Shown: piece after piece, positions 7,686-16,400 of the stretch
How the letters are laid out: the number at the start of each line of letters is the position of its first letter
Numbering within the stretch: the stretch's first letter is position 1
NCBI GenBank assembly: GCA_900765185.1
Contig: CAAFQT010000098.1
Location: 1-25,024, forward strand
DNA: 25,024 bases
Direction of reading: 5' to 3'
Source: an uncultured Collinsella sp.
Lineage (GTDB): Bacteria; Actinomycetota; Coriobacteriia; Coriobacteriales; Coriobacteriaceae
The notes under the pieces: model-generated
Told to the model about the DNA's origin: nothing
Databases searched by the model: none
Seen by the model: the letters and a program-made list of their open reading frames with translations, nothing else
Program-made: the position numbers and the translations under genes

Positions 7686-7729
7686 AAAACCGGCGCGCGC
7701 CGCGGGGTATGTCCCCTGCGACGCGCGCT
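7686..7729 (-). terminator. Strong intrinsic terminator of the CAP/coiled-coil gene
   Basis: A GC-rich stem (left 7692-7707, right 7713-7729, about 15 pairs with one bulge and one mismatch) closes on the loop TATGT. On the minus strand it is followed by GTTTTAAT. It lies 24 bases past the stop of the large leftward gene at 7754, so it should end that transcript. Confidence 0.8.
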
Positions 7730-7753
7730 GAAAGTGATCCGTTTCCTCCGTCC

Positions 7754-10700
7754 CTAACGGATCGGTTGGCGGCGCTTGTCGGAGAGGAATACGCCGGCGG
7801 CTACCAGGACCGTGCCGCCAATCACGAAGGTCTCACCCAGCAGGCCGGACGCGTCGCCCGTAGCAGGCATCGCAGCTTGCGTCGACGCGACCTCGGTCGT
7901 CGCCGTCATGTGCTTAGCCTGATACGCTACCTGCGTTGCGGGCTGGGACTGAGCACCGGCACCGCGATCGGCGGCGTCTTGGCGGGCAATCTCGGCGTTG
8001 AGCTCGGCGATAGCAGCGTCAAGCTCGGCCTTGGCGGCGTTGTAGTCACCGAGCGCCTCCCAGTAGGTCGGCGCCACGGCATCGGTTGCGGCGGCAGCGG
8101 CGTCGAGTTCCGCCTTGGCAGCGGCGGCACGCTCGGCGGCGTTGTGAGCTGCGGCGATCTTGGCGTTGAGTGCCTCGTCCGCATCGTCGGCATGTCCGTT
8201 AGCGATGGCGTCGGCAAGATTAATCCTGCGCAGACGAGCAACCGCGGCGGCAGAGGCATCACGAGCGACGGTCGCATCCGTCACGGCGTCATCCGCTGCA
8301 GCCACGCCAGACTCGGCATCGGCCTGCGCCGAAGCCGCAGCCTCAACAGCAGCATCGGCGGCATCTTTGTCCTCCGCAGCCTGAGCAAGCGCCGCGGCGG
8401 CATCGCGCAGCTGAGCCGCACGAGCAGTAGCCGCAACGGATGTGGCCTGCGCCGCGGTCACAGCTGCGCCGGCATCAGTTGCGGCAGCCTGAGCGGCAGC
8501 AAGCTCGGTCTGGGTAGCGGCAACGTCGGAATCCGCCTGATCGGCCACGCCCTGGGCGGCGCCCAGTGCAGCCTGCGCGTCAGCCTGGACAGCACGCGCT
8601 CCCTCGAGCGCCGCCGAAGCCGCATCAAACGCACGCTGAGCGGAGGCAACGTCGGCCGAATACGCGGCCAGCTCATCCTGAGCGGCAGCAAGCGCGCCCT
8701 CCTTATCGCCAACGCCGGCGCGAGCGGCATCCAGCGCACGCTGAGCAGCGGCCACCTTGCCCTTGGCGACATCGAGCTCACCAGACTTGGCAGTTACGAC
8801 ACCCTGCGCCGCGGCAACCGCAGCGTTGGCAGTGTCCACGTCGGCGCGGGCATCAGCCACGGCACGCGCAGCGGCCTCAGCCGCGGCCTGCTTCTCCCCC
8901 ACAGCAGCTTGAGCATCCGAGACACCAGCGGCAGCGGCATCAACACCAGCGGCAGCGGCATCGACCTGCGCCTGCTTAGCGGCAGCGGTCTGCGACGCAG
9001 CACTTACCTTGTTGCCGGCATCGGCGGCAACGCCCTGAGCAGCAGAAAGCTCCTGACGAGCCACATCCACGCCCTGCCCAGAATTCGCCAGCGAGTCGCA
9101 CCACGCATTAAGCGCAGTCTCGTACTCGGCAACCGTCATCGGATTGGCGGCATTCGTGTACCAACCTCCAGACATAGAGAACGTCTGCGCCTGGGTTTTC
9201 CAGCCAGACATCGTCCCGCGCGTGCAAACGCCCATGCCCGTCACGGTGTAATCGGGATCGATCACATTCATGTAGTGACCGACCGTGTCGCCATGCGCAG
9301 CCGCGTAGCGATCGATTTCGTCGCCATGCAGACGATAGAAGTCGAAAGCAGCCTTTCCCGTAAGGCCCGTCGCCCCCAGCGTAGCCGCAGCTCGGTCAAA
9401 GACGGCCTTTTCCTGATCGACCCACTGGATGAACGGATTGCTTCCAAAGTTCCAAGCCACGTTTTCGCCCACGTTAAACTGCTGGGCATGGGCAACCTTG
9501 GTGTCCGAGAAGTTCGCATCGGCGATGGCCGTCGCCATCATGGCATGCGTCACCTTGAGCTCGCTCAGGCCGACGCTCTTGCGATATTCGTTGCACGCCT
9601 TGAGCCACACGATCGCCTGCTTCATGTTGGTCAGGCTCGTCGCGTCGACCTCCTCGCCCACCTTGGTGAGGCCAGCGTATTTGCAGTTGAGGATGATAAC
9701 CGCCGCGTCGTCGGCGCCCACACTCTTAAAGAACGCGATGGCGCCCTGGCGGTAGTTTTCCGCCGAAGCGTTCGCCGCGGCCTGGGCTGCGTCAAGCTTG
9801 GCCTGCGCCTGCGCCACAGCCTGGTCGGCCTGCTGCTTTTGAGCCTTTGCCTGGTCGAGCGCTTGATCGGCGGCATCCTTCTCGTCCTTGGCAGCCGAGA
9901 GCTTGGCTTGGGCGTCCGCCAGCGCCGTGAGCGCGTTGGCATGGTCGGCCTTTGCCTGATCGACGGCGGCATCGGCTGCAGTCGCAGCAGCTGTGGCGGC
10001 ATCCAACGTGGACTGAGCGTCAGCAGCGGCCTGCTGCTGTGCGGCGAGCGCCTGCTGGGCAGCCTGCGCCTCGCTCTCGGCAGCGGCCACTTCCTGCGAG
10101 GCAGCAGCGAGTTCGCCCTCGCGCTGCGCCTGGACCGACTTGGCGGCGTCCAGCGCGGCAGCGGCGGCGTCCACCTTGGCCTTGGCAGCCTCGTACTCCG
10201 GGCCCGCGGCACCCTGCTCGGCACGGTCGAGATCGGCCTTGGCGGCGTCATAGCTCGCCTGAGCGGCATTCACATCCTTATCGGCCGCATCCTTTGCCTG
10301 CTGAGCTGCCGAAAGCTTGCCTTGCGCGTCCTGCTGTTTGGCCGCGGCGGCATCAACGCCAGCCTGGGCATTCGAAAGCCTGACCTGCGCGTCGGCGGCC
10401 TGCTGCTTTGCCTGCTCCAGCTCGCTCGCGGCCTGCTCGGCAGCGGCCTGAGCCGCGGCAACAGCCTCGGGCGTGGCATCGGCAGCAGCGGCCTGCGCGG
10501 ACTTGAGCGCAGCCTGGGCATCGTCGGCGGTCTTCTGGGCAGCGGTCAGGGCTTCACCCTTGTCCGTCAGATCCCTCTTTGCGGCATCGAGTGCAGCTTG
10601 AGCGTCCTCGAGCGCCTTCACGTCCGCATCGGCCTTGTCCTGCGCGGCACCCATCTGCTGCTCCAGCTCGGCCGAAGCTGCAGAAGCGGCAGCGTCGCTT

Positions 10701-11095
10701 GTGCCACGGGCCGCATCGTAGGCGCTCTGAGCCTGCTGCTGGTTGGCAGCGGCGGCGTCGTAAGGAGCGGCGGCCGCATCCAAATCGGCCTTGGCAGCAG
10801 CGGCCTTAGCGCGAGCCGCATCGACCGCAGCCTGCAGGTTGGCGACCTTCTGCACCGCTGACACCGTGCCCGCGCCAGCGCTAGCAGCAGCCGCGCTCGT
10901 CAACGGAGACAGCACCGCAGCCGGCTTCGCAGTAGCGTCGGCACCGTTCGCACCCTGCGCCACCGCAGTCAGCGGAGACAGCAGCGACCCGCCCGTCATG
11001 GCGATCGTTGCCGCAGCAACTGTCGCCATACGCCCGGCGGCCTTCGCCTTACCCGCAGCGCCGCCATTGATGTTCTTGTTCACGTTCTTGCTCAT
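7754..11095 (-). CDS. Wall-anchored Ala-rich coiled-coil protein with central CAP domain
   Basis: 1113-residue predicted surface protein. The ATG at 11095 has AAGGA 8 bases upstream; the earlier in-frame start is unsupported. Residues about 1-47 form a long signal peptide. Residues about 90-440 are an Ala/Gln/Asp-rich heptad region, certainly a long coiled coil. A CAP (SCP/PR-1) domain follows at about 447-650, with NEYRKSVGL, AHAQQFNVGENVAW, GHYMNVIDP and GMGVC segments typical of the family. A second coiled coil runs to about 1040. The C-terminus has the sortase-type signal MPATG (1076-1080), a hydrophobic helix and a KRRQPIR tail; Met replaces the usual Leu of LPxTG. The protein is probably a stalk displaying the CAP domain. 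A weak hairpin lies in its upstream region at 11150-11176. Confidence 0.85.
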   Translation of the reverse strand: MSKNVNKNINGGAAGKAKAAGRMATVAAATIAMTGGSLLSPLTAVAQGANGADATAKPAAVLSPLTSAAAASAGAGTVSAVQKVANLQAAVDAARAKAAAAKADLDAAAAPYDAAAANQQQAQSAYDAARGTSDAAASAASAELEQQMGAAQDKADADVKALEDAQAALDAAKRDLTDKGEALTAAQKTADDAQAALKSAQAAAADATPEAVAAAQAAAEQAASELEQAKQQAADAQVRLSNAQAGVDAAAAKQQDAQGKLSAAQQAKDAADKDVNAAQASYDAAKADLDRAEQGAAGPEYEAAKAKVDAAAAALDAAKSVQAQREGELAAASQEVAAAESEAQAAQQALAAQQQAAADAQSTLDAATAAATAADAAVDQAKADHANALTALADAQAKLSAAKDEKDAADQALDQAKAQKQQADQAVAQAQAKLDAAQAAANASAENYRQGAIAFFKSVGADDAAVIILNCKYAGLTKVGEEVDATSLTNMKQAIVWLKACNEYRKSVGLSELKVTHAMMATAIADANFSDTKVAHAQQFNVGENVAWNFGSNPFIQWVDQEKAVFDRAAATLGATGLTGKAAFDFYRLHGDEIDRYAAAHGDTVGHYMNVIDPDYTVTGMGVCTRGTMSGWKTQAQTFSMSGGWYTNAANPMTVAEYETALNAWCDSLANSGQGVDVARQELSAAQGVAADAGNKVSAASQTAAAKQAQVDAAAAGVDAAAAGVSDAQAAVGEKQAAAEAAARAVADARADVDTANAAVAAAQGVVTAKSGELDVAKGKVAAAQRALDAARAGVGDKEGALAAAQDELAAYSADVASAQRAFDAASAALEGARAVQADAQAALGAAQGVADQADSDVAATQTELAAAQAAATDAGAAVTAAQATSVAATARAAQLRDAAAALAQAAEDKDAADAAVEAAASAQADAESGVAAADDAVTDATVARDASAAAVARLRRINLADAIANGHADDADEALNAKIAAAHNAAERAAAAKAELDAAAAATDAVAPTYWEALGDYNAAKAELDAAIAELNAEIARQDAADRGAGAQSQPATQVAYQAKHMTATTEVASTQAAMPATGDASGLLGETFVIGGTVLVAAGVFLSDKRRQPIR

Positions 11096-11214
11096 TGCCG
11101 ATTCCTTCCCACGATGAGCTGATGTTTGACACATAATCGATCCAATATGCCCCGCTAAAAAGAGGTGATAACGGGGTAATTAAATCGGAGGAGTTGGAGA
11201 CAAGCCCACATCCA

Positions 11215-11409
11215 TCAGCGGATGCCGAGCTCATACTCCCGCTCGCGCTCAATATCATTCAGGTACTCATAATCTTCGGAGCTAAGCTCTAGATCATCTT
11301 GAGCGAACATGTAGTTCTCGGCCTTAGAACCAATACTGCAACCGTAGATGGTATTGAGATCGATATGGTCGGTATTGTCGTTGTAAAGGGGGAAAATTCT
11401 GCTGGTCAT
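11215..11409 (-). CDS. Small acidic protein of unknown function
   Basis: 64 residues, not recognised. The ATG at 11409 has GAGAGG 9 bases upstream; the TTG two codons earlier would be too close to it. The C-terminal half (DDLELSSEDYEYLNDIEREREYELGIR) is strongly acidic and probably helical; the N-terminal half is polar with several Asn and Asp. It has its own promoter at 11490-11518. The next gene on the same strand, for the CAP protein, begins 119 bases later, so joint transcription is possible but not shown. Confidence 0.55.
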   Translation of the reverse strand: MTSRIFPLYNDNTDHIDLNTIYGCSIGSKAENYMFAQDDLELSSEDYEYLNDIEREREYELGIR

Positions 11410-11450
11410 GCTCAAGTACCTCTCAACATAAACTGAAAACTCGTTTGCTT

Positions 11451-11467
11451 GGTCTCTTTTTGAGACC
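11451..11467. promoter_or_regulatory. Perfect hairpin in leader of the 64-residue gene
   Basis: GGTCTC and GAGACC flank a loop of five T (plus strand). It sits between the promoter at 11490-11518 and the start codon at 11409, so it lies in the untranslated leader or acts as an operator. Confidence 0.4.
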
Positions 11468-11489
11468 CCATCTGATGTGCTATGGCTGC

Positions 11490-11518
11490 AGTATATGTTC
11501 TCCCCTTTTACAATGCAA
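11490..11518 (-). promoter_or_regulatory. Sigma-70-type promoter for the 64-residue gene
   Basis: On the minus strand TTGCAT (11513-11518) and TATACT (11490-11495) are separated by exactly 17 bases. This is the clearest vegetative promoter in the window, and it begins just 45 bases past the end of the PIWI-like operon. Confidence 0.65.
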
Positions 11519-11562
11519 GCGTAATTTCAAAAAGTTCTAGGAGCGATAATTGCGCAACACCA

Positions 11563-13458
11563 TCACTTGTCGCCACCGCCATCCTCTACCGCGCCCTCAC
11601 GCGCAGCACACTCGTTGAGATACTTGACCGGAATCGGCCACACGGACGGAGCCTTATAGCGCGAAAGGCCTATGTTGGCCAGCTGAACCAACAACTCAGA
11701 CAAATCATCGCCGTCGAGTACCTCAATCGAACGCACGTGAATCGCAGTTGCCATATCCTCCTGGGTACCGTTGTTGACGCCCACAAAATAGCAAGTCTTG
11801 CCCGCGCGCTCGAACGTGCCAATGCCGTAATAGGGCGAGTTGTAACTCTCGAAAAACTCCTTCTTACGACCCGCCTTACCCGTAAGCTGGTAATCGCGCA
11901 CCAAGTTCACGAAGTCGCTAGAGAAGGTCGTCAAGCCCGTATCCCGCACGCGTGCGAGCATAGCGCGTCCGTCCGCCCGCACGTCAAAGATATAGGCGTC
12001 CTTGTCGAGCTTACCCTCGGGCGTCAGCAGCTCAAGCTCCATCTCGTCCACGAGACCGTCCTCGATCGGATGTGAGGCGTAGTCCATGGCCCCGTCCGCA
12101 CCGATCGTCAACGTCGCAAGGCGCCCATCCAGCTCAACCTTATCCTTCTCCTTGCGCGCAACATTGGCCACGCCGCAGACCGTCACCGACCCAACGCCAA
12201 AAGAGCCAAGGTCAAACGCCCTCACCCGTCCGTCGGCAACATCTTGCTTAACCAGCAGCTCTTTGAGCATGGCCCCCAGGATCCCCTCCTGTGCGCCGCG
12301 CACCTTTGCATTCGACGCCGCCTTAAACAGCGGCTCGCACACATCCGGCGTCACATGCTGTTCCACCACCCCAGCGTGCAGGGCATAGCCATCGTTCTCG
12401 GCAACCTCGTTAGGCACAACAACCAGATTCCAAGCCAACGGATCAACAACTCTGCCGTCATACGACGCGCGCACATCCCAGGAGGTATCGCTGAGTCGAT
12501 CGGCGAGTTTGCGCGCGACCCCGGCAAGCCCTTTGCGCGCAAACGACACCACGACCCGCTGCCCCACCAAACGTTCCGCAACCACGCGGGCATATTGCTC
12601 GCTTTTCAAAACCTCGTAGAAGCTCTTACGCGGATACTCTCTGAGCGACACCTGGGCAAAATCGCTGTACCGACGCTCAAGAATCTGCAGCTCTCGGTAC
12701 AGGATGCCCTTCTTGGTATAGGCGACCTTTTCCGCTTGGGCCGAAAACGTAAGATCACGGCGCTTGGACGGCTTATCGCCCTTGGCGCGGCGCAGGATGC
12801 ACTCGTCACGTTGTCCGTGAGCCAGCACCACCGAAGCCACGGGCGACAGCCTGTAACCAACCTGGCTGTTAATCTTCTCGAGCTCCTTCTTGTCGCCTGC
12901 CGCACGACCGATGAGCACCCGTCGCTTGGTAAACGTTCGGATCTTAAGTTCGAAGGTGCAATCCTCGTTGATAACGGTCTCGACCGTCTCAATCTTGGCA
13001 GGGCCCGTTCCAGCTTCCTCAATGGCGTCGCGGCGAGCACCCTTGGCGCTTACAACATACAAGTGCCCCGTATCATTGGGAATCTCGTCCTCGATCCCCT
13101 CAAATTGCGAGCACGAGTTGAACAGCAGACGCAATGCGATGTAATCATCCAGCTCGTTCCAATGAGTTTTAATCGGAACCATTTGCTCATGGTCGAGCGA
13201 AGCGCTCAGGTCACCCGTCTGCGCGCCCGCCTTGACCATCAGAAAGACGCGGTTGTCCTCGAGCTGCGTAAGCGCGACGATCTTACCTGTCTGGCACACA
13301 TCGGCCATAAAGTTCGCCACGGCATGCTTACCAGCATCGCCAACGTTGCACCAAAAGACCGAGTAGCGCTCCTCGGCAGCAGCGGCATCGAGCTGCAGCT
13401 TAAACTCAGATACGGCAATGTCTCCCAAGCCACACGACTGGTTAGGCTTCGATTGCAC
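11563..13458 (-). CDS. PIWI/Argonaute-like protein candidate, partner of helicase-nuclease
   Basis: 631 residues, not confidently assignable by eye. The GTG at 13458 has GGAGG 9 bases upstream and overlaps the end of the helicase gene by 17 bases, so the two are translated as a unit. The C-terminal third shows a PIWI-like order of elements: a MID-like strand and Gln/Thr segment (about 340-380), a strand at SVTVCGVANVAR where Argonautes have GxDxS, RADGRAM (about 491-501) where they have RDGR, NNGTQEDM (about 560-570) where they have GTP, and a final helix ending WPIPVKYLNECA (about 606-618) where Argonautes have LPxTIKYA. The first catalytic Asp position is Ala, so the domain may bind rather than cut nucleic acid. 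The N-terminal 300 residues are mixed alpha/beta and unidentified. Alternatives: an unrelated defence accessory protein. Confidence 0.45.
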   Translation of the reverse strand: MQSKPNQSCGLGDIAVSEFKLQLDAAAAEERYSVFWCNVGDAGKHAVANFMADVCQTGKIVALTQLEDNRVFLMVKAGAQTGDLSASLDHEQMVPIKTHWNELDDYIALRLLFNSCSQFEGIEDEIPNDTGHLYVVSAKGARRDAIEEAGTGPAKIETVETVINEDCTFELKIRTFTKRRVLIGRAAGDKKELEKINSQVGYRLSPVASVVLAHGQRDECILRRAKGDKPSKRRDLTFSAQAEKVAYTKKGILYRELQILERRYSDFAQVSLREYPRKSFYEVLKSEQYARVVAERLVGQRVVVSFARKGLAGVARKLADRLSDTSWDVRASYDGRVVDPLAWNLVVVPNEVAENDGYALHAGVVEQHVTPDVCEPLFKAASNAKVRGAQEGILGAMLKELLVKQDVADGRVRAFDLGSFGVGSVTVCGVANVARKEKDKVELDGRLATLTIGADGAMDYASHPIEDGLVDEMELELLTPEGKLDKDAYIFDVRADGRAMLARVRDTGLTTFSSDFVNLVRDYQLTGKAGRKKEFFESYNSPYYGIGTFERAGKTCYFVGVNNGTQEDMATAIHVRSIEVLDGDDLSELLVQLANIGLSRYKAPSVWPIPVKYLNECAAREGAVEDGGGDK

Positions 13459-16400
13459 GGCCGATCGCCTCCATCATCTCTAGGCTGATTGCTCCATCCG
13501 CTGCCATATAGGGGAAGGAGAACACCATCACCTCGTCATCGATTGGCTTTTGACGGAGCTCCAGCGCCGTCTCATCGGCCAAAACATTGACGATCAACAG
13601 GCGCTTCGCCCCAACTTTTTGAGCCTTTGCCTTAAAGCGCTCAGCATCCGTAGTCTCGCCGCCGGAGCGCCTGTAGGCCTCGTAGGCGCCGATGCGATAG
13701 TGCTTAAAATCGATCCACACGCCGGTCTTGTTGCCAGCGGCATCGAGCACCTCAAAATCGCCGCCCGTCTCGGCATGAGCCGCATCGCCACGTGCAAGCG
13801 AATAGCGGCCGTCGTAATACGCCTCGAAGATAGCCCTACCGGCAGACTCTCCCAGTTCTCCCAGGTACACCGTCTGGAACATATAGGGCGTCATGTGTGC
13901 CGTCGCCGCCGGCTGCAGCATCGCAGGCACCCCGTCGTGCGACCAACGCTCGCGCACCTCTCGAATCGACAACAACTCGGGCACGCGAGCCGCCGCCTGG
14001 CTTACCTGGCGAACCTTCGCGCCCTTTAATCCCTCGTCGTAGCGGCAACGCTCCTCCAGACGGGCAGCAATCTGCTCAACAGGTTCACCCTCATAGCTGG
14101 GAAACTCAAAATGCGGCACCTTACACGCTCCGCCCTGCGCATACGCATAGCCACTCGCGGCAAACGGCATGTGCAGTGCGGTGCTTTTGCGTGCAGGATA
14201 GCTCGCAAGCTCCTCCCACGGCAGGCAAAAATGATGCAGATAAAAATCGCGCTCGTCATCGAAAGCGGCCAGATCTTCCTCGCGCGCATCGAGCGAGGTA
14301 ACCTTCCATGCCAGCTTTTCGTGCTTCTCTTTCGCCAGGTTGTTCCTAAAGGCAGCAAGGTTCTGCTGCTTGCTGGCAGCGTGCTGCTTCTTGTCCGCCA
14401 TGTGATTGTTGACGGCCGCACAGGCGCCAACCACCTGCTCCAGCTCGTAGCCCATCGGCAAATCGTGCAAGAACGAAAAATCGCAATCGGCAGCGATTTC
14501 GCGGTCGAGCATCACCTGTACATGAGGCATCTTTACGCTCGTACGCATCAAGCGACCCACGGCCTGCGCCACGATGCGAGCGCCTTCGACCTGGTAAGAG
14601 AGGGTGTCGCGCACCGGTAGTTTTCCGCCAACGCCCGCCAGCACCGTGCGCACGCGATGCCGCTTTTGGATAAATGGAATCTCACCGCGCGTCACGAGCT
14701 CCTCCTGTTCGACCACGCCAAGCAGCGCCTGCTGGTCAAACTTCTTTGAGCTCATATCGACTCCCCAAGCCAGGCGGCTCGTGGGCGACTCCACGTACAG
14801 AAAATCGAGGTCCATCTTGGGATGTCGCCCATCGTTGTCAAAACCACAATCGACTTGGCGCACCGTGTCGCGCAGGCTCTCCGGCACCTCATATTTGAGG
14901 TTTTTGGAAAAGCCACCGGCGGCAAGGTTGATAAACATCAGGGTCGGCTCGCCGTCCTTCAGACGTTCCTGAGCGCCGCGCCAGCCCTCCTCCCAGCCGG
15001 AAGCGTTTAAGCACGGCACCATATCTTTGGCCTCCTCGAGCGACTTCTCGTACGAGGCCTCGGGATGCTTAACGTTCCTAATCACCAGTTCGGCAACGAT
15101 TTCGCGGGCAAGATCCAGCGCCAAACTATTAAAGTCGCCATGGTTTCCCATGTGGCGCGTCGTAAAGATAGCCCCCGCCTGCTGCTCACTGCGTGCCACA
15201 CCACGTGCCCAAGCGCTCACGGCAACGAGGGTCTTGCTCAGACGCTTGAGTTCAAACTCGATGTTTTCGGCATCGCTCGTGGTCACCCTGTCGGCAATCT
15301 TTCGACGCAGGCACACCGCAAGTCCTTCACTCACGCCAATCTGGTCAAAGAATTCCATCGCATGCTCGTACACCTCGTCGGGCGACACGATACCGCCGCC
15401 ATAGACGCCGCCGGCCACGGCCGCCATGCCGGCAAGCTTCTTGGACTCGTCGACCCAAACGACGTCGACGTCATACACCGTTGCCGCATGCTTGTTGAAT
15501 AGCTTGGTCTGTCGCACGATCTCCTGGTTGAGCTCGCCAATCCAAGCATCTTTACGAACCACGCCGTGCACTTCGTCCAGATAATCCAGATCAAAGTTCT
15601 TAATGGTCGGCGCGTTCCAGGTAGCGCTCATGCACACGCAGGGAGCCTTGGCGGCAATGGAGGCCAGATACGCCTCGGGCATGCGCTCAATGCCGTGGTT
15701 GGTGAGGTACGTGGTAAACATATGGTCGATAGTGGTTTCCATCGCCAGGTAGTCAACACCACGCGCATACATCGAGTCGTCAGCGGCATCGATTTCGTCG
15801 TTCTTGCGGTCCTTAAAGAACAGCGCCAGCATCAGCGAATTCCAGAAGTATTTCTCGTTGGTCTGGTCGTTCCTAATGCCCAGGGCATCGATGATATTCT
15901 TGCGCGAAAGATCGTCCTTGTACGAAATGCTGCCGTAGTACAGCTTGTCCATAAGCGTGGCACAGCGGGCAAGATGGCCCACCACCATCCTGACAAGGCC
16001 GCGCGCACGGCGCACCGCCTTATTGACGGTCTGCTGCTCGTCCGTCCCACAAGACGTAATCATGTTGCGGTGGCGGCGAGTATCGAGCTCATAGCGCAAG
16101 GGATTCGACAGGCCATCGCCCACCGAAATATCGTCGCTGCCAAACAGATGACGACCGGCAAGCTGCTCGTCTTTCGCCTTGTCAGACAGGGCAAAAGGCT
16201 GCTGCAGCTCCATATCCTGAATACACGCAGCGATCATCTTTTGAATACGCTTGGCACCCTTGGCGATCTCTTCGGCAGCCGTCTCCACACTTGCGCGCGA
16301 AACCTTGCCCGTTGCCGCGTTTGACCCCTCGTGCTCGCCCGAGGTCGAGGCATGCGTATAGACCGCCATCCACTGGTCCCGATTTCCCAGCAGCAGAGGA

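Noticed and set aside
7709..10861. A 1050-codon open frame on the plus strand
   Set aside because: It is the mirror of the Ala-rich CAP/coiled-coil gene; GCN-rich sequence leaves the opposite strand open. Its translation is Arg/Ser/Gly-rich without domain structure, and it lacks a ribosome-binding site.
12244..13488. A 414-codon plus-strand frame opposite the PIWI-like gene
   Set aside because: Antisense shadow; the minus-strand frame has a ribosome-binding site, operon overlap and protein-like composition.
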